Assembly: GCA_043719475.1 (NCBI GenBank)
Contig: JAYSTS010000098.1
Coordinates: 1 to 20,243 of the forward strand
Source: SYFY01 sp043719475
GTDB lineage: Bacteria > Pseudomonadota > Gammaproteobacteria > Pseudomonadales > Azotimanducaceae
Reading direction: 5' to 3'
DNA length: 20,243 nt
Positions 7,280-15,721 of the stretch are shown piece after piece; positions within the stretch are counted from its first letter, which is position 1; every line of letters begins with the position of its first letter. A program made the position numbers and the translations under genes. Below the pieces are notes generated by a model. The model was not told the DNA's origin, did no database searches, and saw nothing but the letters and a program-made list of their open reading frames with translations.

Positions 7280-7918
7280 TCAAACACATTCCAGCAGAAC
7301 TTCGACGCGCCCATCGCGCAAAGCGCCTCGGTCCAGCCGTACATACTCCATGGCATCAACCACTTCCATCTGGGTATGTGGATAGTCCGGCAGTGGACGA
7401 CGCACGGCTTTGCGTATCAGCGTATCGGCTCTCTCAATGGAATAGCGCCAGGGCGAGAGCTGACTTCGCCCATGCATGGCGGCGAACAGATGCATGCGGG
7501 AACCCACATGCAAAAAGCCCTGCAATCGACGGGCGAAGACCGTTAACAGCGGGGGCGACAGGTAATTCGGATAGTCCCAGAGCAGGCAGTAGTCGATGAC
7601 CCCATCACCGATGAAGGCAAGACGCTCATCAAAGATTCGCGCGGCGTCCGACAGGGCAATCTTGTTGGGCACACACAGATCATCGAGCACGTCAGCGCAA
7701 TACACCTTGCAGCGATAACCGGACAACAACTGCATGGTCGCGGGCTGAGCACCGGCAAGATCGAGCACCGTAAAACAGCGCTGCGGATCCAGATGCTGGA
7801 ACCAGCGACTGAACAGTGATCCGGACTCACGGGTGCCCTGCAATGGCAGCGATTCCTGGAGAACAGGAGCAGCCTCAGGCAACGTCGTGGCGTAGGCTGG
7901 CCGCTGAGAAGGATTCAT
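7280..7918 (-). CDS. Uncharacterised protein with a methyltransferase-like Rossmann fold
   Basis: A 212-residue cytoplasmic protein that I cannot assign to a named family. The pattern is that of a class I methyltransferase: strand FTVLDLAGAQPA (about 49-60) at motif I, strand KVYCADVL (71-78) with an acidic residue at motif II, then VIDYCLLWDYPNYLSPPLL (motif IV region) and a strand-helix unit GFLHVGSRMHLFAA. The motif I loop reads DLAGAQPA rather than DxGxGxG, so SAM binding may be lost or altered. The start ATG 7918 lies 18 bp after the bactofilin stop, with GAGG 11 bases upstream, indicating co-transcription with the bactofilin. There is no signal peptide or transmembrane segment. The C-terminal third (from about RYSIERADTLIRKAV) is basic, then acidic. 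Function unknown; a link to cell shape or envelope is suggested only by the neighbour. Confidence 0.6.
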   Translation of the reverse strand: MNPSQRPAYATTLPEAAPVLQESLPLQGTRESGSLFSRWFQHLDPQRCFTVLDLAGAQPATMQLLSGYRCKVYCADVLDDLCVPNKIALSDAARIFDERLAFIGDGVIDYCLLWDYPNYLSPPLLTVFARRLQGFLHVGSRMHLFAAMHGRSQLSPWRYSIERADTLIRKAVRRPLPDYPHTQMEVVDAMEYVRLDRGALRDGRVEVLLECV

Positions 7919-7936
7919 CGATTGACCAGCCTCGTC

Positions 7937-8455
7937 TCAGGAAGCGGCAGCCCTGTTTACCGCCGCCTCAATGGTGGCCCCGTTGCGACGGCCTTTTTCG
8001 GTGCTTTTGTCAGCAAAGTCCATATCGATCATGCCCTTGAAGCGTGCCCCGTCTTCAACCAGCACCCGCGGCGCCGTGATATTGCCACGCACTCGTCCGG
8101 AACTTGCGATCACGACGCGCTCGATCCCGACCACGTCACCGACGACCTCGCCTTCGATACGAACCAGCTTGGCGGTGAGATTTGCATGTGCCGTGCCGCT
8201 CACACCGATCGTCAGATCGTGTTTTTCAAGTTTGATGGTGCCTTCGACGTGTCCTTCCACGAGCAGGTTCTCGCCGCCGACGATATCGCCTGAAACCTGG
8301 ATGGTGGTACCAATGACGGCAGGTTTACCGGTGTGATTGGATGGCGTCTGCGTTATTGGCTCGGCGCGGACCGTCGTCTCGGGCGCTTTCAGGCTGACGG
8401 AAGCAACAGTGACGGTCGTTTCTTGCGGATTTTTTTTCTTGTCAAACATGGCCAC
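7937..8455 (-). CDS. Bactofilin (polymer-forming cytoskeletal protein)
   Basis: A 172-residue protein with the bactofilin (formerly DUF583) beta-helix domain at about residues 45-145. Its short repeated strands are visible as GTTIQVSGDIVGGENLLVEG, HVEGTIKLEKHDLTIG and GRVRGNITAPRVLVEDGARF. The flanking N- and C-terminal tails are polar and disordered-looking, as usual. Bactofilins polymerise without nucleotides and act as membrane-associated scaffolds for cell shape, stalks or peptidoglycan enzymes. Two starts compete: GTG 8455, with GAGGA about eight bases upstream, and ATG 8449 (MFDKKK), nearer the usual family N-terminus but with the same RBS at a poor distance. I give the GTG on RBS spacing; the difference is two residues. 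No M23 peptidase neighbour is seen. The following methyltransferase-like gene begins 18 bp downstream. Confidence 0.9.
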   Translation of the reverse strand: MAMFDKKKNPQETTVTVASVSLKAPETTVRAEPITQTPSNHTGKPAVIGTTIQVSGDIVGGENLLVEGHVEGTIKLEKHDLTIGVSGTAHANLTAKLVRIEGEVVGDVVGIERVVIASSGRVRGNITAPRVLVEDGARFKGMIDMDFADKSTEKGRRNGATIEAAVNRAAAS

Positions 8456-8609
8456 GATGAAAGTCCTCGAGGGTGTGTGGGTGCGGCAGTGTACCCCGCT
8501 GAAACCGGATAAATCACCCGCTCGCCGAGGAAAATCCCCGATGTTATGCCAGTGGACGATTTTTTCGGCTCTCCCCCGAGACTCGAATCCGCTCCGGATG
8601 AGCTCTCGA

Positions 8610-10685
8610 TCAGCGCTCGATCAGCTTAAGAAAGCCGGCCTCATCCAGAATCGGCAAACGAAGTTCATGCGCCTTGTCCAGCTTGGAGCCGGCTCCCGGC
8701 CCTGCAATCACACCATAAGTCTTTGCCGACACCGATCCTGCGACCTTGGCGCCCAGCGCCTGCAGTCGTCCCTTGGCCTCGTCTCGGGACATGCTTTCAA
8801 GCGTACCGGTCAACACCCACGTCTGCCCCGCAAGGGGCAGCATATCGACCGCCTCACGGACCGGAACAAGGTCATTCCAGGTGATGCCTTTGGCCCTCAA
8901 GGCGGTTACTGCCAAACGATTTTCTTCTGCCGCGAAAAACGTTGTCAGGCGTGAGGCGACAATTGGCCCAACGTCCGGAACGGATTCCAATGCCTGCGAA
9001 TCGGCCTGCATGAGTGCATCGAGCGATCCGAAGTGACGCGCCAGGGCGAGCGCGGTCGCCTCGCCGACATCACGAATACCAAGCGCATAAATGAACCGCT
9101 GTAACGTCGTGGTCCTGCCCTTGTCGATGGCCGTCAACAGGTTGCTGCCTGACTTTTCGGCCATGCGGGGCAGGCTCACCAGATTCTCAAGCGTGAGACC
9201 AAAAAAATCAGCTGCCTCGCGCACCAGCCCTGCGTCCACCAGCGCGTCGATGATCTTGTCACCCAATCCATCGATGTTCATGGCGCGACGGGATGCAAAG
9301 TGCAACAGGCCTTCCTTGAGCTGCGCAGCGCAGACGTTTGTACCACCTGAACACCGCGCCACGGCTTCTTCTGCACTACGCTCCACGGCACTCCCACACA
9401 CCGGGCAATGGGTCGGCAGTTCGACTGGCCTTGTTTCCAGAGGACGAGACGCAGTGATCACGGCTAAGACTTGCGGAATGACATCGCCTGCGCGCCGGAT
9501 CAGTACGGTGTCGCCGATGCGAAGATCAAGCCGCTCGACCTGATCCATGTTGTGCAACGTGGCATTCTCGACGGTGACACCACCGACAAATACGGGCGCG
9601 AGTCGTGCCACCGGCGTGATCGAGCCTGTTCGACCCACCTGAAAATCAACATCCAGCAGCGTCGTCGTAGCCTCTTGCGCAGCAAATTTCCAGGCCATTG
9701 CCCAACGGGGCGTGCGACTCAGCGCACCGAGACTCGCCTGCAGGGCCAGCGAATCGACCTTGATGACCGCGCCATCGATGTCATAACCCAGCTGGTCGCG
9801 CCGTGCTTCGAGGCGCTGCAGATAGTCCATGCACTCCGCCAGATCCTGCACTTTTTCGATCAGCGGATTCACACGCAACCGCCAACCGCGGAAAGTCTCG
9901 AGCACCTGCATATGGGATTCTGGTCGCCAGGCGTCGATGACCTGGCCCTCCCCCCTGCCTTCCTGCCTGCCCTCGTCCCTGCCCTCGATCCAACCCAGGC
10001 TGTAACAAAACATGGACAGCGGTCGTGCAGCGGTGAGACTTGGATCCAGCTGACGCAATGAACCGGCGGCGCCATTACGTGGGTTGACGAGTGGTTTGTC
10101 TCCGCGGGAGATTGCACGCGCATTGAACGCACTGAAATCCGCATGGGACATGTAGACCTCGCCACGAACTTCAAATCTCTCAGGCAGATCTGACCCGGCC
10201 AGTTGTAGCGGCACACTCTTGATGGTCCGTACGTTGGCAGTCACGTCCTCGCCGGTCTCCCCATCACCACGGGTCGCGGCCTGTACCAGTTGTCCACGCT
10301 CGTAAATCAGCGCCACTGCAACGCCATCTATTTTTGGCTCACAGACAAATTCCAGCGCGACCGTTTCACCGATCAGCTTGCGGGTTCGCGCCATCCAGTC
10401 GGCGATACCTTCTTCACTGGTACTTTTGTCCAGCGACAGCATGGCTTCGCGATGGCGAATCTCGGGAAAGCCACCGCTGACAGGCGCACCCACACGTTGG
10501 GTCGGGGACTCTGGAGCGATCCGGTCGGGGTGCTCGGATTCGATGCGGGAAAGTTCGTCAAACAGTGCGTCGTACTCGGCGTCCGCAACCTGCGGTGTGT
10601 CGAGTACGTGATAGGCGTAATTGTATTGGTCGATCAGGCGCCGAAGTTCGAGCACTCGTTTGTCCACCGAATCGGGGGAAGACAT
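8610..10685 (-). CDS. ligA: NAD+-dependent DNA ligase LigA
   Basis: A 691-residue ligase that seals nicks during replication and repair using NAD+. Domain Ia (YNYAYHVLDTPQVADAEYD) binds NMN. The adenylation motif CEPKIDG carries the nucleophile Lys118. RGDGETGEDVTANVRTI and the later DIDGAVIKVD follow in the nucleotidyltransferase domain. Next come the OB fold, a four-cysteine zinc site (CPVCGS and CSGGTNVC), helix-hairpin-helix repeats (NIDGLGDKIIDAL, YALGIRDVGEATA, VPDVGPIVA) and a C-terminal BRCT domain (GQTWVLTGTLESMSRDEA). The second zinc pair is spaced by six residues, one more than I expect. An Arg/Glu/Gly repeat (about 234-247) is inserted in the adenylation domain. ATG 10685 is supported by CAGGG upstream and by domain Ia; the longer reading to 10781 would enter zipA. 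It lies 19 bp after zipA. Confidence 0.96.
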   Translation of the reverse strand: MSSPDSVDKRVLELRRLIDQYNYAYHVLDTPQVADAEYDALFDELSRIESEHPDRIAPESPTQRVGAPVSGGFPEIRHREAMLSLDKSTSEEGIADWMARTRKLIGETVALEFVCEPKIDGVAVALIYERGQLVQAATRGDGETGEDVTANVRTIKSVPLQLAGSDLPERFEVRGEVYMSHADFSAFNARAISRGDKPLVNPRNGAAGSLRQLDPSLTAARPLSMFCYSLGWIEGRDEGRQEGRGEGQVIDAWRPESHMQVLETFRGWRLRVNPLIEKVQDLAECMDYLQRLEARRDQLGYDIDGAVIKVDSLALQASLGALSRTPRWAMAWKFAAQEATTTLLDVDFQVGRTGSITPVARLAPVFVGGVTVENATLHNMDQVERLDLRIGDTVLIRRAGDVIPQVLAVITASRPLETRPVELPTHCPVCGSAVERSAEEAVARCSGGTNVCAAQLKEGLLHFASRRAMNIDGLGDKIIDALVDAGLVREAADFFGLTLENLVSLPRMAEKSGSNLLTAIDKGRTTTLQRFIYALGIRDVGEATALALARHFGSLDALMQADSQALESVPDVGPIVASRLTTFFAAEENRLAVTALRAKGITWNDLVPVREAVDMLPLAGQTWVLTGTLESMSRDEAKGRLQALGAKVAGSVSAKTYGVIAGPGAGSKLDKAHELRLPILDEAGFLKLIER
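9945..9986. repeat. Imperfect short tandem repeat inside ligA (EGRDEGRQEGRGEG)
   Basis: A degenerate 12-bp repeat rich in CTGCCCTC/CCTGCC on the plus strand encodes about 14 residues, EGRDEGRQEGRGEG, in ligA. It lies between the YSLGW strand and the VIDAWRPESHMQVL segment, where E. coli LigA has a short loop. The reading frame stays open, so this looks like repeat expansion in a permissive surface loop. Confidence 0.7.
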
Positions 10686-10704
10686 CGCTGGCCCTGCGAG
10701 TCGT

Positions 10705-12051
10705 TCAAGCGGGCCGCGACAGACGACGCCGGGAATACTCCGCAATCCGCTCACGATAATGATCAAACGTCTGCAAACCAATCACCGATCGGTGCTCGTC
10801 CTTCAGTTCACCATCCAGAGAGGAAGCAAGGCCCGAAGCAACCCGCCGCATGTCATCAAATATTCGCAGCGGATGATCGAGCCCCTGGAGCTGCATGAAG
10901 AATGCAACTCCTGGAGTCTGCAATTCATCAAGCCTTGAGTAGTCGAAGGTGCCTGGGTTAACCGCATTGGCGACGCTGTACAGGTTGACGCGTGATACCG
11001 GATCTACGCGATGGAAAATATTCATTTCGCCATACTTGATGCCATGCGCCCGCAATGCCTTATACAACGCTTGCCCCGAAAAGGTCCGACCCGGGCGCGC
11101 CAACAGGAAAATGCTGATGACTGCACCTTCGTCGATCTCTTCACTCGATGACCCGGTTTCTTGTGCCGGCGTGGTCACTCTTTCCCTTAGCGTACTTTCT
11201 TTCTGAGCATTGGCTTTCTGAGCATTGGCTTTCTGAGCACTGTCCTTCAGCGCACTTTCTTTCTGAGTACTGTCCTTCGACATACGGCGCTGGACCGCTT
11301 GCGCATTCGCAGGCACCGTCACGTTCTGAACACGCGGTCGCAGTGCCGGTGCCTCTGCTTTGGTGGTTACCTGCGGCTCAGTGGCTTGTGGATCGACACG
11401 CAATGGCGCCCCGTTGGCCGCATGGGTGCCGTTAGTCCGTGCATAACTGGACCGTGCATAACCACCTGTTGTCGATGATGTTGCTGGCCCACCGTTTTTC
11501 GATTCGGGTCGAGCCTCTTGCCGCAGCTCTTGCCGTAACTCCTGCCGCGTCTCCTGTTGGGCCTGAGTCGGCTGACGACGATTCTCCGTGAACAGCGCAT
11601 CGCTACTGCCGAAGAGCTCATCATCGATATCCTGACGGGATTGGGGTCGACTCACTTGAGCGTGACTTCCATAACGACGAGTGGGAGCTAACCCTGACTG
11701 CTCCAGCGGCAATTCCCGCGTCGCAACACCAGCGCGTGCTGACATCGGCCGGGCTGTCATGCCTGATCGCGTGACACCGCCGGTTGCGTTGAGCAGCATG
11801 GGCGGCGCCGACGCACCATTGCCGTTGGAGCTACCAAGCCCCCCATCCGACTGCGGCAACACTCGCGCGCCACCATTGGGTAACTCGTGTCGAAATCTGG
11901 CCTCCTCATCAAAACCCTCGGGAATGAGATCCCGAGCGATTTCCATGGGCAGGTTTTCTCTTCTCGCGCGCCATGCGATGTAGATGCCATGCAGGATGAC
12001 AGCCACGATCATGACGCCGCCAGCAATGAGGATCAGCGATTTGATGTCCAT
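10705..12051 (-). CDS. zipA: Cell division protein ZipA
   Basis: A 448-residue inner-membrane protein that tethers FtsZ to the membrane and recruits later divisome proteins. One N-terminal transmembrane helix (about residues 5-28, LILIAGGVMIVAVILHGIYI) is followed by a basic WRARRE stretch. A long polar, disordered linker (about 35-300) comes next. The C-terminal FtsZ-binding domain (about 307-448) starts DEGAVISIFLLARPGRTF and includes MNIFHRVD, YSVANAVNPGTFD and TPGVAFFMQLQG, characteristic of ZipA. It is longer than E. coli ZipA (about 330 residues) because the linker has expanded; two in-frame repeat tracts lie in it. ATG 12051 has AAAGGAG 12 bases upstream, a rather long spacing. It sits between smc (70 bp upstream) and ligA (19 bp downstream), an order known from Pseudomonas and relatives. 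Confidence 0.95.
   Translation of the reverse strand: MDIKSLILIAGGVMIVAVILHGIYIAWRARRENLPMEIARDLIPEGFDEEARFRHELPNGGARVLPQSDGGLGSSNGNGASAPPMLLNATGGVTRSGMTARPMSARAGVATRELPLEQSGLAPTRRYGSHAQVSRPQSRQDIDDELFGSSDALFTENRRQPTQAQQETRQELRQELRQEARPESKNGGPATSSTTGGYARSSYARTNGTHAANGAPLRVDPQATEPQVTTKAEAPALRPRVQNVTVPANAQAVQRRMSKDSTQKESALKDSAQKANAQKANAQKESTLRERVTTPAQETGSSSEEIDEGAVISIFLLARPGRTFSGQALYKALRAHGIKYGEMNIFHRVDPVSRVNLYSVANAVNPGTFDYSRLDELQTPGVAFFMQLQGLDHPLRIFDDMRRVASGLASSLDGELKDEHRSVIGLQTFDHYRERIAEYSRRRLSRPA
11192..11281. repeat. Six-unit 15-bp tandem repeat in the zipA linker
   Basis: Six consecutive 15-bp units, for example GCATTGGCTTTCTGA at 11207-11221 and identically at 11222-11236, with diverged units on either side. 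On the minus strand they encode pentapeptides of the form K-x-x-x-Q/L (KDSTQ, KESAL, KDSAQ, KANAQ, KANAQ, KESTL). The two identical adjacent copies point to recent duplication. The unit length is a multiple of three, so changes in copy number keep the frame. Confidence 0.9.
11515..11562. repeat. Four-unit 12-bp tandem repeat in the zipA linker (RQEL tract)
   Basis: Units CTCTTGCCGCAG, CTCTTGCCGTAA, CTCCTGCCGCGT and the diverged CTCCTGTTGGGC follow each other. On the minus strand they encode QETRQELRQELRQEA in the ZipA linker. The Arg/Gln/Glu tetrads would favour a charged helix inside an otherwise disordered region. It is independent of the 15-bp array 234 bp away. Confidence 0.85.
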
Positions 12052-12070
12052 CGTATTCAGCGGCTCCTTT

Positions 12071-12086
12071 GGTCGTCAGCACGACC
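12071..12086 (-). promoter_or_regulatory. Perfect 6-bp-stem hairpin just upstream of the zipA RBS
   Basis: GGTCGT (12071-12076) pairs perfectly with ACGACC (12081-12086) around a four-base loop. In the smc-zipA intergenic RNA it lies immediately before AAAGGAG, the zipA ribosome-binding site. No U-tract follows, so it is not a terminator. It could be a processing or translation-modulating element; this is inference from position only. Confidence 0.4.
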
Positions 12087-12121
12087 TGGACACGTTCAAC
12101 TTTTCCGCAACCATCTGCTCG

Positions 12122-15100
12122 TTAAACGGCAGCCAGGGCTACGGCTTCACCGACGTCGACGCTGACAAGCCGGGACACCCCCGGCTCATGCATTGTCACG
12201 CCCATGAGATGATCGGCTGCTTCCATCGTCAGTTTGTTATGGGTGATGACGATGAACTGCACTTCCGATGACATCTCCTTGATCAACTCCGCATAGCGGG
12301 CGACATTCGAGTCATCGAGTGGTGCATCCACTTCATCCAGCAAGCACACAGGGCTTGGGTTGAGGTGGAAGATGGCAAAAATCAGCGAAATCGCAGTCAT
12401 TGCCTTTTCACCACCCGACAGCAAATGCACGCTCGTGTTGCGTTTGCCCGGAGGTCTCGCCATAAGCGTGACCCCGGTGTCGAGCAAGTCCTCCCCCGTT
12501 AGCTCCAGGTAGGCGTGTCCTCCGCCAAACACCTTTGGAAACAGTTCCCCCAACCGCTTGTTTACTGTTTCAAAGGTTTCTTTGAATCTGGCTCGTGTTT
12601 CACGGTCGATCTTACGCATAGCTTCGCGCAATGTCGCCAGTGCCTGCTCCAGATCTTCATTTTGTGTATCAAGATAGGCTTTCCGTTCGGATTCCGTTCG
12701 GAATTCGTCGATAGCCGCAAGGTTGATAGCACCAAGCCGCTCGATACGGCGTTGAACCTGCTCGAGCGTTTCCTGCCAGGCGATCTCCGTCGCCTCTGCT
12801 GGCATCTTTTGCCGTACATCCTCAACAGCTCGACCAGTGGTCGCTATTCGCTCCAGAATGTTCCGTTCGTTCACCGACAAGCCTTCGCGCGAGATCCTTG
12901 CCGTCTCCAGCGTCTCCCGCAGACCAGCCGTGCGCTCTTCCGCTGCATGCCTTGCCGACTCCAGCGTCCTGACGACGCCATCGAGCTCTTCCAGTTGGGT
13001 GCGAATGGTTTTCAGCTGAGCCTCGACACCAGAGCGCACCTGCAACTTTTCTTCCAGCAGGCGTTGCAACTCGGGAATGGGATCAAGGGATTGTTCGATA
13101 CCGGTATGCAAGGACGCGGTCTGACTCGCCAGATCCTGAATCTGCTGCCGAAGCCGGTCGCGTGTGGTGCCCGCTGCAACCTGACGGGACCTCAGCGCTG
13201 CCAGTTCGGTGTTCATGGCATGGAACGCATCGCGTGTGGCGCGCGCCTGCTGTCGCGCCGCATCAACCTGATGCTCGGCAGTCTGTCGTTCTTCGAGCAC
13301 GGATTCCCGCTCGATGCTCAGTTCAGTGCGGCGTGATTCGGTGATCACCAATGCTTCTCTGGTTGTCGACAATCGCACACCCTCTTCCTGCTCCTGGGTG
13401 ACAATCTCCTCCAGTTCACGCGTAATGCGTTCGCGGCGACGAGCCACTTCCTGCTGCTGGACCCGACGCACCCCATGTTCGGTGCGTCGATCAGACAGTT
13501 CGCGCTGTTCGAAATAACTCTGTCGCTGCAACTGTTCCTGCTCCGCCTCAAGGCCGGCTATGCGCTCCCGCGCCATGCCCAATAGCGACTGCATTTCGGC
13601 GAGCGCTGTTTCCGCTTCTTCGACTCGAACCATGAGCGTCTCAATCTCCTGCCCACGACCGATGATGCCGCTTTGTGCACCAGCCTCGGGAGCGACGGTC
13701 ATCCAGTCCGGACCGATCCAGATGCCATCGCGAGTGATGATGGTGTCACCATTACGCAGGACATGACGCACCTGCATGGCCACTTCCAGTGACTCGGCTG
13801 CATGCACACCGGCCAGCAAGGAACCCAGGTTGCCACCATAACCACGCAACAGACTGGCCAGGCTCGGCAGTTCGCTGCTGATGGGAGAGTCAACTGGATC
13901 GCCTTGGCCGTGTCGTGCTTCGACCAACGCCAGATCGCTGGCAGTCTCTGCAGCTAGCGCTGCGGAATAGTCGTCGAGACTCTCGACGACAACACCATGC
14001 AGGAACACACCCAGAACGGTCTCTACCGCACGTTCCCAGCCTGCCACCACAGCCAGGTTTTCACCGATTCGGGCGCGGCTTGAAAGGCCCTGTGCCACCA
14101 GCCAGGCTTCGTGTTCTGACTTGTCACGACCGAGTGCAACGGCCTGCACTGCTTCCAGGCTTGCGAGTTGGCGACGCAGTGCCTGGACTTCAGCGCGTAT
14201 GGATTCGAGATGGCGCTCCTGCGCCCGTGCTTCATCGCGGGCTGCCGCCAGATCACGACGATGTTGCTCGATCGTGTCTTCCAGGTTGTGATAGTCCGCT
14301 TCAAATACGGTTATGGCGGCTTCCATTTCATCAAGCTGCCCATCAGCAACTTCGACAGTCGCTGCCTGGTCAGCGATCAGCAACTCACGGCGACGACGCT
14401 GCCGCTCAAGCATCTGCTGGTTGTGTTCGATGCGCGATCGATGCGATTCGACCAACCGAACATTGTCGTTGTACCGATGGTTGCTCTCGTCCCATCGCCT
14501 TTGTGCATCGCGGCGCCGCTGTTCTACAGCATCCAGGGCAGCCTGCGCTTCCTGGTCAGAGGCACGATTGGCCTCCACCAGCGGAACCTGCAGTTCGGCC
14601 TGCTCCGTCAATCGCGCGAGGTCCAGCTCGTCATCCGCCAATTGCTGCTGCATTTCTGCGGCGCGCCGGGTCACCCCTTCGAGATCAAGCTCCAGTTGCC
14701 GCGCTCGACGTGTGCTGAAATCGATGGTTTCTTCCGCCCGCGAGACCTCGGCCCCCAGTTGGTAGAAAACGCCCTGCACACGATTGAACGCTTGTGACCG
14801 ATCGGTGTGTTCAGCGCGCAGCGTTTCGATTTCTGTCTCGACTCGACGGTGATCCGTATTGGCCGCTTCGAGTTCAACCCGACTGGCCTGGATACGGTTA
14901 TCGAGCTGCGCGAGCTGGGCCGCCAGAGCATCGTGCCGCAAGGTAAAAAGTTCGGCGACGGTGCGAGTTTCGTCGTCCTTGAGTTCCCGATAGCGCTCTG
15001 CCGCTTTGGCCTGGCGCTGGAGTCGATCCAGCTGTTTGCCGAGCTCTTCGCGAATGTCGGTCAGTCGCGCCAGGTTTTCGGTGGTGTGCTTGAGCCGGTT

Positions 15101-15643
15101 TTCCGTCTCCCGGCGACGCTCTTTGTACTTGGAGATGCCAGCGGCTTCTTCAAGAAAACCACGTAAGTCGTCCGGTTTGGCTTCGACCAGCTGACTGATC
15201 ATGCCTTGTTCGATGATTGAATAACTGCGTGGCCCGAACCCCGTGCCGAGGAACACATCCTGGATATCGCGACGCCGGCACTTGCTTCCGTTCAGGAAAT
15301 AGGTCGACTGACTGTCACGTGTCACTTCACGACGAATCGCCAATTCAGCGTACGCGGCATACTGCCCACCAACCCGGCCATCGCTGTTGTCGAAGAGCAG
15401 CTCGACACTTGCGGAAGCTGTGGGCTTGCGGGTAGAGGAGCCATTGAAAATCACATCGGTGATGTTCTCGCCACGCAGCTGCTTGGCTGAACTTTCACCC
15501 ATCACCCAGCGAACTGCATCGATGACGTTCGATTTCCCACAACCGTTCGGACCAACGATGGAGCTCAGCTTGCCCGGAAAGTTGACCGTGGTGGAATCGA
15601 CGAAGGACTTGAATCCTGCAAGTTTTATCTGCTTCAAGCGCAT
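12122..15643 (-). CDS. smc: Chromosome segregation ATPase SMC
   Basis: A 1173-residue SMC protein that, with ScpA/ScpB, compacts and segregates the chromosome by DNA loop extrusion. The N-terminal head begins MRLKQIKLAGFKSFVD with Walker A GPNGCGKSNV at residues 31-40. Two long coiled-coil arms rich in Glu, Arg, Gln and Ala run to and from a hinge at about residues 505-660 (RIGENLAVVAGWERAVETVL, GYGGNLGSLLAGV). The C-terminal head holds the ABC signature LSGGEKAM (about 1075-1082), Walker B VCLLDEVDAP (about 1099-1108) and the His switch ITHNK. The protein looks complete and is not MukB. ATG 15643 fits the family N-terminus exactly, though its RBS is weak. It is the first gene of smc-zipA-ligA. 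scpA and scpB are not in the window. Confidence 0.97.
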   Translation of the reverse strand: MRLKQIKLAGFKSFVDSTTVNFPGKLSSIVGPNGCGKSNVIDAVRWVMGESSAKQLRGENITDVIFNGSSTRKPTASASVELLFDNSDGRVGGQYAAYAELAIRREVTRDSQSTYFLNGSKCRRRDIQDVFLGTGFGPRSYSIIEQGMISQLVEAKPDDLRGFLEEAAGISKYKERRRETENRLKHTTENLARLTDIREELGKQLDRLQRQAKAAERYRELKDDETRTVAELFTLRHDALAAQLAQLDNRIQASRVELEAANTDHRRVETEIETLRAEHTDRSQAFNRVQGVFYQLGAEVSRAEETIDFSTRRARQLELDLEGVTRRAAEMQQQLADDELDLARLTEQAELQVPLVEANRASDQEAQAALDAVEQRRRDAQRRWDESNHRYNDNVRLVESHRSRIEHNQQMLERQRRRRELLIADQAATVEVADGQLDEMEAAITVFEADYHNLEDTIEQHRRDLAAARDEARAQERHLESIRAEVQALRRQLASLEAVQAVALGRDKSEHEAWLVAQGLSSRARIGENLAVVAGWERAVETVLGVFLHGVVVESLDDYSAALAAETASDLALVEARHGQGDPVDSPISSELPSLASLLRGYGGNLGSLLAGVHAAESLEVAMQVRHVLRNGDTIITRDGIWIGPDWMTVAPEAGAQSGIIGRGQEIETLMVRVEEAETALAEMQSLLGMARERIAGLEAEQEQLQRQSYFEQRELSDRRTEHGVRRVQQQEVARRRERITRELEEIVTQEQEEGVRLSTTREALVITESRRTELSIERESVLEERQTAEHQVDAARQQARATRDAFHAMNTELAALRSRQVAAGTTRDRLRQQIQDLASQTASLHTGIEQSLDPIPELQRLLEEKLQVRSGVEAQLKTIRTQLEELDGVVRTLESARHAAEERTAGLRETLETARISREGLSVNERNILERIATTGRAVEDVRQKMPAEATEIAWQETLEQVQRRIERLGAINLAAIDEFRTESERKAYLDTQNEDLEQALATLREAMRKIDRETRARFKETFETVNKRLGELFPKVFGGGHAYLELTGEDLLDTGVTLMARPPGKRNTSVHLLSGGEKAMTAISLIFAIFHLNPSPVCLLDEVDAPLDDSNVARYAELIKEMSSEVQFIVITHNKLTMEAADHLMGVTMHEPGVSRLVSVDVGEAVALAAV

Positions 15644-15721
15644 GAAGCTATTCGATTACCGGGGTGGAAGAAGCGCGGTAGTCTAAAGTAAAGCGTCTTG
15701 TTTGAGCACCCATCATCTCAA

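Noticed and set aside
8456..8609. Intrinsic terminator between ligA and the bactofilin gene
   Set aside because: Small stems exist (for example around 8584-8604), but on the minus strand the following run is A, not T, so no standard terminator is supported.
12515..14718. Long plus-strand frames (273 and 267 codons) opposite smc
   Set aside because: They overlie the SMC coiled-coil region, whose biased codons leave antisense frames open. No domain, RBS or signal is evident.
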